The notes under the pieces were generated by a model. It was not told where the DNA came from. It saw nothing but the letters and a program-made list of their open reading frames with translations, and ran no database searches. The position numbers and the translations under genes are program-made. Source: Leptasterias polaris (lineage: Eukaryota; Echinodermata; Asteroidea; Forcipulatida; Asteriidae). Taken from it: a stretch of DNA of 64,000 nucleotides. The stretch is taken from NCBI GenBank assembly GCA_037783415.1, contig JAZGTN010000025.1:5270001-5334000 (forward strand). The letters are read 5' to 3'. Numbering within the stretch: position 1 is the first letter of the stretch; the number at the start of each line of letters is the position of its first letter. Positions 1-9,728 of this stretch are shown one piece after another.

Positions 1-12
1 GGAGATGGCAAG
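1..12 (+). CDS. 3' end of an internal exon, patatin-like phospholipase gene (partial)
   Basis: The first 12 bases are followed at 13 by GTATGT, a good splice donor. The next exon begins on a codon boundary, so this exon must end in phase 0. That makes the four codons Gly-Asp-Gly-Lys. Patatin-like phospholipases carry their catalytic aspartate in an Asp-Gly-(Gly/Ala) motif a short way upstream of the region encoded by the following exons, so this Asp-Gly could be that residue. With four codons visible this is inference. The rest of the gene, including the Gly-X-Ser-X-Gly nucleophile, would lie upstream of the window. Confidence 0.45.
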
Positions 13-844
13 GTATGTAAAATCTTTAGTAGCCAACCGTTACGATTGATTTTAAGTTGTGAGAAACAATATTTTGTTTATGGAATTGATTACATTTTTA
101 AACTGACAATTCGTTTTTAAAGACAATTACTTGTTCACTTAAGTTTTATTAGAAAAGGGGTTGGTATTTCTTCTTCTCATGCCACTACATGTGATGATAC
201 AATCACATAATTTGAAACACAGTCAGAGTGGAAAAATCATGGGAAATATTTTTGGCTATCAAGGAAAACTACACGTAAAATACCGAGCATTTTAAGAAAT
301 TGTCAAAAATTGGTTGCTGTTAGAGTTAAATCAATGAACTCGGATAAAATCACATCATTATAAAATAGTTATATCTTTGTTATTGATCGCATTTAATATA
401 GTTGGATGCATAGCATAACAAATACTAACAGTATACAGCAATCCTTCACCGATCTTGAACTCTTGGTGGCAGCAGATACCGCCATTATTGCGGTGGTACC
501 TGGGTGGTACTACTGCGCTGCCTAGCGACGGGTTTAAGCGATTTTCAAAGTGAAAGTCCAATAACCCGCGACGCGACTGATTAATGATCGCCGTGTAGCC
601 CAAACCTTATACCAGTCGCTAGGCAGCGCAGTACCACCCAGGTACACCGCAGTAATGGAGGCATATCTGCTGCCACCAAGAGTTCAAGATCGGTGAAGGA
701 TTGCTGTATACAATAATGCCTTAGAAGTAGCATGATGTATGTGAAGTAGGCCTGTGCTGAAACCATTCTTATTAGGTTCTGGATAACTCTATACGAAAGT
801 GTACTTGTACAGTGTTTGACTCATTGACGTATTTCATATTACAG
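13..844 (+). other. Intron containing a 281-bp foldback element
   Basis: This is the inferred intron between the first partial exon and exon 845-1003. It holds a long inverted repeat at 431-711. I see nothing else recognisable in it. Short minus-strand frames here are the two mirrored arms of the foldback. Confidence 0.5.
431..711. mobile_element. Foldback (MITE-like) element with about 97-bp arms
   Basis: The left arm, 431-529, begins GTATACAGCAATCCTTC. The right arm, 615-711, is its near-exact reverse complement and ends with GCTGTATAC. About 85 bp of unrelated spacer separates them. It carries no coding capacity. The long arms and lack of genes are typical of non-autonomous foldback DNA transposons. 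Confidence 0.75.
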
Positions 845-1003
845 ATTTCCTTCCAGGAACTGATGGGTTTGGCAGAGCAGAAGGGAGTTAGTCTCCAGAC
901 ATTGTTCTTAGGGTATCAGAGGCAGGAAGTCTCCGGCTTGGGGGAATTTCTGGATACATTATCAAACACACTGCTTGTCAACGTAAAGAGAGTCTTTACA
1001 ACG
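845..1003 (+). CDS. Internal exon, patatin-like phospholipase (PNPLA domain, C-terminal part)
   Basis: This is a 159-bp exon, phase 0 at both ends, with an AG acceptor at 843-844 and a GTGAGT donor at 1004. Its 53 codons include the segments ELMGLAEQKG, TLFLGY and GLGEFLDTL. In bacterial-type patatin proteins this region, between the catalytic Asp and the end of the domain, contains a short Thr-Phe/Leu-Gly strand, a linker and a long helix, and these segments fit that order. A second acceptor at 855-856, preceded by a better pyrimidine run, would remove four residues in frame. The product is expected to be a serine-aspartate dyad lipid acyl hydrolase. The family call rests mainly on the next two exons. 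The exon is flanked by introns 13-844 and 1004-1729. Confidence 0.6.
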
Positions 1004-1274
1004 GTGAGTCAGGATTCCAGACTGATTGGACGTAGATTTCTAGATCTTATCAGTATGGCGCCTCAGTATCACACTAAGAATTACATCATTTCATTTTACT
1101 TTGTACAGCTCTGGTAAAGACCAGGGACCAAACTCATGGGAACATAGGCATAGGCTCTGCTACAGGTTTGAAATTTCTTATTAGCAAAAATCGAAATAAG
1201 TTTTGCAAGGCTCGGTCCACGACACAGTTTCGAATGCAGACTACCAACCCGTGAAGGATTACTATGGTCTTCTT

Positions 1275-1545
1275 TTAAAATGCGTTATACAGGTTTGGTG
1301 GAGCTGAAAAAATAGCCGCCGACAGTGTTCGTGATTTGTGTGATCAATCATACACATAAAATAATAAAACTGTGAAATAGTTGGCTTAATTCGTTATGTA
1401 AACTAATACAAAACCATGTACAATGTTGTACATGTAAATACGAAATAAGCTGTTGCGTGTTTTTTCTAAGTTTTCAGATTCACTTTTCTCATATTTCACA
1501 GAAAAATGGTTGTAGTAAATGAATTTAATTAGTAACATTTTATAC
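1275..1545 (-). repeat. Family D dispersed repeat, reverse copy, in intron 2
   Basis: The segment starts with GTTATACAGGTTTGGTGGAG and contains GACAGTGTTCGTG and a GATCAATCATAC block. Family D recurs at 11.4-12.1, 35.7-36.1, 44.7-45.0, 50.9-51.3, 58.3-58.6 and 61.0-61.4 kb. It lies in the intron between exons 845-1003 and 1730-1825. Confidence 0.65.
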
Positions 1546-1729
1546 TTAAATTAAACAAAGATCTTTGTTATCATTGGCACACGTACTGCCTTTAAATCTG
1601 TGTAAATGGTTTTCGTATTACAGCCTAACCATACCTACCCCCTGCTTTGCAGAAACCCGTGGAGATTTCAAAAGTTGTACCATGTGAACGAACTTGCCGT
1701 TATTGGTCTATGTTTCATTTGCGTTACAG

Positions 1730-1825
1730 GAGAATGATTTGAAGCGAACGATCGGGATAGACACTCTATACGTAGGTGCTACAGACTTCAAGCTGGAAGA
1801 AGAAGATCGGAAGTTTTTAGTACAG
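1730..1825 (+). CDS. Internal exon, patatin-like phospholipase (end of PNPLA domain)
   Basis: This 96-bp exon is phase 0 on both sides, with acceptor TTACAG ending at 1729 and donor GTATTA at 1826. It encodes 32 residues including LKRTIGIDTLYVGATDF, then an acidic segment and KFLVQ. The pattern Arg-Thr-Ile-x-Ile-x-Thr-Leu-x-Val-Gly-x-Thr-(Asp/Glu)-Phe-x-Leu is what I recall from the last part of many bacterial-like patatin domains, and it is the main basis for naming the gene. The donor lacks the usual +4 A and +5 G, because a repetitive element begins only about five bases into the intron (at 1831). Fatty-acyl ester hydrolysis is known for the family; substrate and cellular location cannot be read from this fragment. 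Confidence 0.65.
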
Positions 1826-1830
1826 GTATT

Positions 1831-2073
1831 ACACTCTAAGAAGTTCCGGGTCAGATTGACCCAAACTCTAGAAGGCCCGCCCCATTTTAGGTCAGGCTGA
1901 CCTAGAAAGTGGTCAGAAGATGGGATTTTTACTCGGATTCTGTGTAATTTGTACCCCTTTCTGGGTCAATTCTACACAGAGTCCGGGCCAAATTGACTCA
2001 GAAATGTGTCAAGTCCAACGGGAGCCGGACACGAGGCAATTCTGCCCCGAAATGTGTATAAAGTGTGGCACTA
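1831..2073. mobile_element. Family F MITE (GACCC-rich, ACTCTAA termini), in intron 3
   Basis: It begins ACACTCTAAGAAG and alternates GGGTCA and TGACCC words throughout, ending near a degenerate ATAAAGTGTGG. The alternation makes the element self-complementary. It starts about five bases after the splice donor at 1826. Related copies are at 7.9, 16.0, 27.1, 30.6, 39.6 and 47.9 kb. Confidence 0.65.
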
Positions 2074-2802
2074 TAAATCGTCAATCCGCTCATTACGTTC
2101 ACGTTTTTGATTGTATTTCCCTTTTTCAAAAAGAATAGCATGAGTTCAACGAGATGACGTTCGAGATGATAGGCTAGGCTCCCAAAAATATTATTGCCCA
2201 GCCTTAGTCACACGCTCCTAAAAGAGTGACGTCAGATGTTCTGTTACCTATACTCCCCCGGAATTCTTGTGTTGTCCGAGGCCAACTCTTGATGGCGCAC
2301 TTTATTATGAACGTTGTTGCTGATGATGGAACCTCCATCCATTTTCATATTATGAATGTCACAAGCTCCATCGTTCGATTACTGGTCTGGCAAGCACGTT
2401 TTTTACTGTTTTCTCCAAAGTACAATGCCATGTGAGGGTCAAATTCCTTGATATCCTAGACTGGACCATTCCACATATCTAAGAGGGGGGTCAGGTCCAG
2501 AGTTGTTTAGTTTTTTTCTTTTGAGATGCTGCAAAAAAGTTACTCAACTTCATCTGCGAAATTGAACCAAACCTAAATACCCGATAAAAAAGCCATCTGT
2601 TCTTTGTGGCAGGCTTTCAGATGTCTTGCTGACAGCCTGTGCTAGGTTCTGAGGTTTCCAATACCCCTCTGCTCTGCCAATCAAACTTGGTGGCTTCCTA
2701 TATGGAGCCAGTAACTTGTGGAACCTTCCTGCATTTGTGTAATTTAAGGGGCTACTTCCGCCATTGATCACTCCTACTTTGTGTGGTTTATATTTTGTTT
2801 AG

Positions 2803-3045
2803 CAAGGTGAACAAAGTGCGAAGACCTTTTTGAGTCACTGGATCAAAAACAACACAGACAAGGCGGTACCCAAGCGTCATGTTCCTGTATCTACAGCAGC
2901 ACTGTTGCCACCGAACGGACGATCTTCTAAAGTTCTCAGGACTTCACCCGAAGGTAGCCAGTCAACTCTGGCCGTGATTTCAGTCACACCAGTTCCCGAG
3001 CCACAAAGCATTCCAAGAGGATCAAACAACGGGAATGGTCACTGA
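2803..3045 (+). CDS. Last coding exon, patatin-like phospholipase C-terminus
   Basis: The acceptor is TTTGTTTAG ending at 2802. The exon starts in phase 0, continues the frame of 1730-1825, and stops at TGA 3043-3045. It encodes 80 residues. The first part, QGEQSAKTFLSHW, matches the final helix of bacterial-like patatin domains, where a Gly-x-x-Ala-Ala-x-x-Phe-Leu pattern is usual. About 65 polar residues follow, rich in Pro, Ser and Val (for example VSVTPVPEPQ-like repeats of Pro and Val near the end), finishing in a Gly/Asn-rich tip. This tail looks disordered and has no membrane segment. I see no AATAAA in the 300 bases after the stop, so the 3' UTR end is not placed. Confidence 0.62.
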   Translation, partial: QGEQSAKTFLSHWIKNNTDKAVPKRHVPVSTAALLPPNGRSSKVLRTSPEGSQSTLAVISVTPVPEPQSIPRGSNNGNGH

Positions 3046-3393
3046 TTGATCTTTTTCGTGAGTTTGTTATCGTTGGTGTAGATCCCCGTACAAAAAGGAT
3101 GGTAAACACGCTGCTCGTAATTGCCAAAAAACTTCGTTTGCTAAAAATGTCAATGGGTTTTTGGTGTACATTTCACCAACACAACTTAGCATTGTTTTGT
3201 AACAGCGCCCCCTTGTGTCTTCTTGTGGCTTGAGAAAGTAGGAAGGCATGAAAGAGGTGCCAGGCTCGATTTTACAAAGAGCTAAGATTGAAGTGAACTG
3301 AGAATCTATTTTAATTGCTAAGCAAAGGGTGATGTCGAAGTAAACATCGTAATGGTAATACTGACAACAAATCTAAAAATGTTGTCTTTGTTC
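3046..3393. other. Region just downstream of the patatin-like gene
   Basis: This is presumably the 3' UTR and flank of the phospholipase gene. No AATAAA signal, repeat or frame of interest was seen. Confidence 0.3.
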
Positions 3394-3760
3394 AAAGGGT
3401 CTGTATACGTTTGGTATTATGACTCTGAACATTAATGGCAATAACAACTTACTTGGTAAGAAGTACAGCAGCTTTGGATAGTATAATGCATTTTGAGAAA
3501 CTTTTCACTTCGCAGTACTACGGTTATGGAAAAATATATGACTTTTTATCCCCAAAGATTTGAATCTGAGAAGCGTTGCAGCCGTAACGCTTCTCAGATT
3601 GTGTATTACTATTGGGAATATTCTTCCTGCGTGGAAATATTTGCTCCGGTTTTTCGGTGATATCTCAAAAACGCGACCACCTTTTGAAGTGAGATTTTCA
3701 CAGGTTAGTTATATTGTGTATATAGGCCTACCTACATTTATATAGGATTAACACAATCAG
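3394..3760 (-). mobile_element. Family I foldback element, copy 1 (truncated)
   Basis: It begins CAAAGGGTCTGTATACGTTT and has a central hairpin at about 3565-3600 built from CTGAGAAGCG and CGCTTCTCAG. Its body is the reverse complement of 18269-18658, with high identity across the AAACGCGACCACC segment. The right terminal repeat is missing, so this copy is truncated. Confidence 0.75.
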
Positions 3761-3890
3761 TGCTTTCTGAAAATCGAGCCCTGGAGACACAATTGGGGTT
3801 TTGTGATCGGTTGTTATAAACAAACAATTACCGCATCCCATTGGCTCAATAACATAGAGGTAAACAGCCCTCAACTGAAATACAACTGGA

Positions 3891-4349
3891 ATATGTGTGA
3901 CCCGCTCTATCGAAAAGAGGAATTTCTCGGAAATTACGTTTACGTGTAATAAGCCATACAAAAGTTGTTGACAATCGAAAATCATGAAAACAAAAACACT
4001 ACAAAAACCGATTCCGCGATTTTGGTGGTATTAGGTTAAGCAAAACTTTATTTTTCTTGTAGTGGTCTTACCTGTAATTGAAAAAAGAACAAATCCACAC
4101 AAATTACGGTTTGTTTGTACGCATAATAGCTAGCTGATGTTAATAACGATTATCTAAATAAACACGTCATAAAATAATGGAAGTGGCCTTGTCTTATAGA
4201 TTTTCTTCATTACCCGGAAACTTCGGACTGGAATAAGCTACGGAAATAATAATGGTATTGCTGGAAAGTCAGTGAGTTACTTGTTAACGTGATATGCATA
4301 TCTCACATTTTCCGAGACATTCCTCAATGTGATAGAGCGGGTCACATAT
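3891..4349. mobile_element. Family J TIR element, complete copy
   Basis: The left end ATATGTGTGACCCGCTCTA is mirrored by TAGAGCGGGTCACATAT at the right end. Homology between the arms continues inward through GAGGAAT and CTCGGAAA. It is 459 bp long and non-coding. A second, rearranged copy is at 42583-42816. Confidence 0.75.
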
Positions 4350-4850
4350 TTCGCTCGAACCATGCCATCCTACTAAAGAAAAGTGGATTTTTGTTTGCGT
4401 TTTAACAATTTACCTCATTAAAGGCGACTACCTAATCTTCGTTTCCACGTGATTATTTTAAATATGTAAATATATTGAGAAGTAATTGTTTCAAAAGTAT
4501 TTTATTTTCCCCCGTATAGACTCCTGAGTCAAGATATTTGATTTGAAATACATGTGTTGCCATTTGAGAATTACCTCTCAATTCCTAAGATTAATAAACA
4601 TTACTTACTTGTTTTATTTCAAACATCGGTGACGGATCTGCAGATAATCGATTGCTTCTTATTTATAGATATATGTTGAACCAGCTATAATGCCATTTTA
4701 AAACAACTTGTACAATGTGTTATTGTTAACTTATTTTAAACAGCAGTTACAATGATGCCTTGTATATACATGCATACATGCATAGTGACTGATATGATAA
4801 CTAATAAATAGAGCAACAAGCCACCAAAATGGCAAGTTTGAGTTCCATCA
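4350..4850. other. AT-rich unassigned stretch
   Basis: This is AT-rich sequence with no repeat shared elsewhere in the window and no convincing frame. Confidence 0.4.
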
Positions 4851-4854
4851 TGGC

Positions 4855-4971
4855 GTATCGTGGCCGAGTTGTCTGGCGCACAGGATTCAAGGTTTTGTGT
4901 TGTCATAATGTGGGTTCGAGTCCCGGTCATGACACCAGCGTCCCCTTGTGCAAAACACTTAATAGTCATAG
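4855..4971 (+). mobile_element. tRNA-Leu-like SINE fragment
   Basis: The 4855-4935 head has an A-box-like TGGCCGAGTTGTCTGG and a B-box GGTTCGAGTCC. It ends GGTCATGACAC, which can pair with its start. It is the same family as 26415-26501. The tail CCCCTTGTGCAAAACACTTA is the usual start of the SINE body, but it runs directly into a MITE at about 4972. The decayed stems argue against a working tRNA gene. Confidence 0.65.
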
Positions 4972-5146
4972 CCCCTTCCCATGAAATATGTAAATTGTAC
5001 ATCGCGCATGTGCATTAACAATACTGGTTTGCAAAAAAAGAGAACATCGCGCCTTTTTGCAGGGGACCAGTGATGGAGGCACATTGCAGTTTGTCTAGTG
5101 TACAACTATGTGGCGTTTGCAAACCAATAGTCTATTCTATTTGTCA
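4972..5146. mobile_element. Family B MITE, partial copy
   Basis: The left side CCCTTCCCATGAAATATG and the inner block GGCGTTTGCAAACCAATAG match the element at 24341-24563, the latter in reverse order. The outer end TAGTCTATT is close to the TAGACCC terminus of that family. Confidence 0.55.
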
Positions 5147-5624
5147 TTTTCCTTCTGAACTGCCCTAAAGAATAACACAACTTGTTACACAAATATAGGA
5201 TATGGCTTGCCTGAAGGCTCGACCACCAGATGGAGCTGGCACTAAAATTGTATTCACTTTGACATGCATTCGATCAACAACTTTTTCTCGTTACCTTTTC
5301 AGCAACTTAAAAATCCCACAGGATTAAAAACCAGAGATAAAACTCAATGAGCAAAAAACTCTGGAAAACCTTGTGGCTATCAGCAAATTGTACCTCTGTA
5401 AGGTTTGCTTTTTGATAATAACAAAAATTGTTGATCGTTTTTTTTTTTTTTTTTTTTTTTTTTAAATACATTCCAATGTGTGCTCTAAACTGAACCGAAG
5501 TCGCAAGCTAGAATGATCAGCTACGCTACCTCCACATTCTTCCAAAAACAACATTTCAAATACCTACCTTTGTACCTCGCATACCAACCTTACGGAATGC
5601 TTTTGATAAACGATCAGACAAATT
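5147..5624. other. Unassigned stretch with a 24-bp poly-T
   Basis: It contains a poly-T run at about 5440-5463 and no other structure I could identify. Confidence 0.4.
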
Positions 5625-5851
5625 TTGCCTGCTATACCAATTGCTGCTCGATATGGGGCAGAGGGAGGCCCCCCCTCTATTGTGTCTTCATTGTGTTCTG
5701 GGAATCTCAGGAATTCTTTTGAGAATTTTAGGGGGGGTGCTTCTGTATACAAGAGGGAAGAGTGTGTTAGGGTTAGGGTTAGTTTGGGGGGGCCTCCCTC
5801 TGCCCCATATCGGGCATGGTATATGCTATACAACCGTAACGCAGGCAAATA
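5625..5851. mobile_element. Foldback element with GGGGCAGAGGGAGG arms
   Basis: The outer ends are TTTGCCTGC and GCAGGCAAA. The inner arms are ATATGGGGCAGAGGGAGG (about 5652-5670) and its reverse complement (about 5792-5811). Matching frames on both strands that translate to Tyr-Gly-Ala-Glu-Gly-Gly-Pro-Pro are a by-product of the palindrome. Confidence 0.65.
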
Positions 5852-5899
5852 AGATTGCTGTAGGCATGTGTGAATGTACATGTAATTAGCATATTTCAT

Positions 5900-5985
5900 G
5901 GGACTATTGCTCCGTCCTCAAGATTGGACGTAAAGCCGTATATCCCGTGTGTTGTAATGCACGTAAAAGAACAAAGTACACTTTT
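5900..5985 (+). mobile_element. SINE body fragment
   Basis: TTGGACGTAAAGCCGTATAT followed by CCCGTGTG is the conserved body that follows tRNA-derived heads. Related bodies are at about 16695-16735 and, reversed, at 53615-53690. No head is present here. Confidence 0.5.
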
Positions 5986-6595
5986 TGTCTAGAAGGGGGT
6001 TTCCCCGGTCTTCTTTGGCTGTGTTTGCGCTGCGTCACCTAGTTAACCCCCTTACAAGTTTAAATGGTATCGTTTTTATTCAAACACATGTAAAGTTCTG
6101 GCTACCTGTTCCAAACAAATTTGAGCACGTTGAGACTAAATTTTTTTGATAAAGCGCTATAAAAACTGTGTATTATCAATAATATAATGATGCAGTTCCC
6201 ACTACCATTTCTCTCATATTTTGTACAAATTGAGTTTATGTCAATATAAGAACGAGAAAGAAATTCACCTATTTCGGTTCGTGAACAGCAAGAAGACTCG
6301 CACTCAATTTCACATAAAGTGTCAACTGAAAAGTTGATCCTTGGGTAGACACTCACGTAGAGCTGAGCAGTACTTTTCCCGGACACATTTTTTATATTTT
6401 TTTAAAGATTGGCTTAGAAATACCATAGATTTAACACCGTTTTTGGTTTTTGGTGTTTTTTTTAAACCATAAATTCAAATAATTATAGGCTATAACGTAA
6501 TATTTTAAAACTGGCCCACAACTGTGACGAACAAGTTTTCGAAACCAAATTTTTCGAACTATAACAACCTTGGTGTATTATCAATGATGACTTCT
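5986..6595. other. Unassigned AT-rich stretch
   Basis: No repeat family, RNA gene or coding frame was recognised. The short frames on both strands have no coding character. Confidence 0.4.
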
Positions 6596-6779
6596 TACAC
6601 TGCAAAAACCGGGGTGTTAAAATTTACACCATAGGGTGTTAAAATAGCACCAATTCATGTCAACAAAATTGCGTTGATATTATTTTAACACTGTGTGGTG
6701 TTAATTTCGATTATCTCTTGTGTATCTATTTTACAACACTCATGGTGTCAATTTTGACACTCCAGTTGTTTGCAGTGTA
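6596..6779. mobile_element. Family A MITE, complete copy (TACACTGCAAAAAC ends)
   Basis: It runs from TACACTGCAAAAACC to GTTGTTTGCAGTGTA, 184 bp, with internal GGTGTTAAAAT motifs and their complements. TA at both ends fits a TA target-site preference. Other copies or ends are at 10.8, 24.3-25.4, 36.2 and 59.9 kb. Confidence 0.8.
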
Positions 6780-7884
6780 GTATAAGCCTGCATGCTATTT
6801 TGGTATTCAGTAAACACTTGAAGTACTCGTAGTAATTTGCCCTGAAACCTTATGCAAGAGCCAAGCTTCACTGGGGCACGATTTCTACATGGGAAATTTA
6901 ATTTAATAACAAACAATTGTAACATTATGAATAGCACGACAAAGGGGGAAGTCACCGAAGAACAGACACGCGGTTCGACTGCAATCCGATATCGGCATCG
7001 TCACCTTTCAGGGGGCCCAACTCAACACCTTCTTTATTTGCTATGTTCCCATTCGCGGATCATATCACCTTGGTTCATCCTCAAACGATCGCTGTCCGAT
7101 ACCTCTCCCCAAAGTCCTACCTCACCCACAGCAACTTAAACTCAGTCATTCTTTCATCAGCAAATACTAAAGCATTTCGTAGTCACTTCCGTCCTATAGG
7201 TGTGTCTCACTGGTATTAATTTCATCTACTTTAGTGTGTAGCTTACAGGTACTGTTCCTTCGGTTTGGGAGTAACGAGATAACATTATGTTTTTTGTTCT
7301 TTTTCATATCTTTTTTCCTCCATTGTTGTTCATGGTGAGTATTTTTTCACAAAATAGGCTTATGTTACAGTTTCATTGGAGTTTTATCAAAGATGTTTGT
7401 GGCCGATTTAATTGTATATTGTCCACACGCGTTCTGAGGTCTTCAAAAGTCTCCTCTGCAAGCAACCATTTTTGTGAAGCCTGAGAGTTGGACTTCATTT
7501 TACGGAGAGGTCCGAAGCACATTTTTTATTTCGAAACCGCTGGCAACCGTAATCAATGCAAAGGGCATCAAACAATAGCTGTAAGCTGTTGTTACGCAGA
7601 TGAACGAGGCAACAATGCAATTCCATTGTTAACACACACACACACACACGCGCTTTCAAACATTATCGATCGCTAATGAAAAAAGCTCCTTTCAAATCTG
7701 ACGTCATTGTCATGCTAACCGAATTACAGCCTGGACCCTTTTCGTGTTTTCAGTTCTATTCAAATTAGAAACCATGCACAGTTAAGTCATGGCATTTTGG
7801 ATTACACCTTGTAGACCTAATCGTAAGTTTCACCTGTCAGCAAAATATTTACGCGTGCATTAATTATCGTAACCAATAATAAGA
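6780..7884. other. Unassigned stretch with a short (AC)n tract
   Basis: It holds a CA dinucleotide run at about 7631-7650. The plus-strand frames at 6852-7139 and 7287-7676 show no splice context or recognisable domain and were not called. Confidence 0.35.
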
Positions 7885-8180
7885 GTGCTTGGAAAGTAGA
7901 CACCCAGGTCAAAGTTGAACCGGTTTCGGGTCCGAGAGGGGGCCTCATCCAATTCTGAGTAAGTGTGACCCCAAGTCTGTATTAAATTGACACAGAAAGT
8001 TGTTAAGCTTAAGCAGAATATGAACAATTCATTGTTTTAACCAGCTTCCGGGGCTAGTATCACCCGAAGAAATGGCAAAAATGGGTCAAATTTACGAAGA
8101 ATCTGCCTGTCCCAGAAATGGGTCTAGCCCCCGACCCGGGATCCTGGTCAATTCTGACACGGAGTTTTTAGAGTGTAGGG
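7885..8180. mobile_element. Family F MITE, diverged copy
   Basis: It has CAGGTCAAAGTTGAACC at the left and TGACACGGAGTTTTTAGAGT at the right, with GACCC words between. This matches the family layout seen at 1831-2073. Confidence 0.55.
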
Positions 8181-8449
8181 CCAAGTTTCATTGAACTGCT
8201 TCAGCACAAACAATGATAAGTTCACAATACTTATGCTAACCAGAAAATGGTTACCGTGCACTTTATCATGGTATGTACCATTTGCAACTGGTTTTCCTGC
8301 CTATTGCTGCATTATGTATACAAGACAATAAAGTACTATATATTTTCTGCTTTAGGCAGCTCCATTAGATTGTGCCCAACTTACTCATTACTAGCACACT
8401 TTGACACTTTTAAATGATAGTATACATTTTCATGAAGCCTTTCTAAGAT
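8181..8449. other. Unassigned AT-rich stretch
   Basis: Nothing recognisable was seen. Confidence 0.3.
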
Positions 8450-8625
8450 TCAAGTTTTGGGGTGACAAATCACCTCTTTCTCATACATTTACTTCAAATG
8501 GAGTCGTTTCTTACAATATTTTATAATATCAACCGCTCCCCATAGTAATATTTACCAAGTAATTTGTTTGGTCATTAACTTCTAGGGTAATAGCCAAAAG
8601 TACACCATGCCTTTTAAGGAAGTGA
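8450..8625 (-). repeat. Family E repeat, partial reverse copy
   Basis: Landmarks in order are AAATCACCTCTTTCTCAT, GTTTCTTACAATATTTTATA, CCGCTCCCCATAGTAA and ACCAAGTAA. They match the 5' half of the long repeat whose other halves are at 54.2-54.5 and 57.9-58.2 kb. I recall this repeat type from starfish sequence. Confidence 0.55.
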
Positions 8626-9176
8626 TTTTACGTAAAATGTGTGGAGTTCTTGAAATTTGAAATTTAATTTGAATTTTATTTTTGAAATTGGGCTATTGCC
8701 GGCATTAGGCCTATTCATAAAAAGTCAGGATGTAGTGAAACAAAAGTACGAAAAGTAATAACAGTGTTTTGGGTCCCGAGGGACATTTATGGGAAAATGC
8801 CTATCCAAAAACAGAAAAACTCAAGTTAATCTTGTATCATTTTCGGAACCTTTTATTAGATTGTGAAGGGTACTTGATTCGTAGAGGATGACCAAGAGTG
8901 TGAGGTTGACTCGGTGTTTGTCGCCGTAACTTCTAGCCAAAACACCCTTGACTCTGTCCGCTGATGCGCCATTGTGTCGTGTGATCATTCGACGCTGCAA
9001 GCCCATGGGAATCGAAAGTCGAGAATCCGTGGCAAACTTCTAGTCTCCATTTGGGATTGTTGTTTTTCCTAGTGTCTGTCTGCACGCTCGGTATTGCTGT
9101 ATAGATATTTTCTATTTCTGACGATATTCGTATATCTAGGACGCCTTGTAAAGAACGTAATCAACTCCTGTGTATG
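8626..9176. other. Unassigned stretch
   Basis: No repeat or coding signal that I could support. Confidence 0.3.
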
Positions 9177-9728
9177 TTAATTGTTAAGTTTTAAAATTGT
9201 CTGATACTTCAAAGTACTCAAACACTTTGACATAAATTTCTGGCGCTTTCCTTTTTTATCATGCAATTTGACAGGGAGTGTCATACAACTTTGCATAGTT
9301 GCATTGCTAAATAAAGAGTTGTGTTCACTCATGCATGACATAGCTGTTGCGTGTATTAACTGACTGAGAGGTTTGCTGTCCGGCTCTGCCATTGAAGCTC
9401 CAGTAGCAGACTGTCTTGCTTGGGATTCGACTGTGAAGATGTTGAGAAGTTCAGACATGTAAGTAAACTGTCAAGTTGATGTTCATGCAAGCTCGTTTGA
9501 AATGTTGTAACTACATGTTGGGATAAACACTGACAGCAATCTGATACCAGTTTCGCCCTGCCATACGGTAAACCCTTCACCGTGTAATTTGTATACTTCT
9601 AAAATGAGTGCCTTCAACGGGGTAAGCAAATCCCAGAAAAATACTGCGACTACAAATGTCTTAAAATGCATAACAGCAGATAATTGGCGGTTGGCCAAGT
9701 AAAACCACCCCAAATATCCTGTTAACAT
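9177..9728 (-). pseudogene. Possible decayed coding sequence, unidentified
   Basis: Three overlapping minus-strand frames (9483-9728, 9356-9580, 9177-9458) have protein-like composition. They include a hydrophobic-helical segment FFWDLLTPLKALILEVYK and, in the last frame, SELLNIFTVESQARQSATG followed by a Lys-rich end. The frames are offset, as in a frameshifted relic. I cannot name a family. A transposase relic is possible, and chance open frames are also possible. Confidence 0.2.

Noticed and set aside
5768..5785. Telomere-like TTAGGG repeats
   Set aside because: Fewer than three units, inside a foldback loop; no sign of an interstitial telomere.
5564..5899. Overlapping frames on both strands with a shared YGAEGGPP peptide
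   Set aside because: The shared peptide comes from the two arms of a foldback, not from coding sequence.
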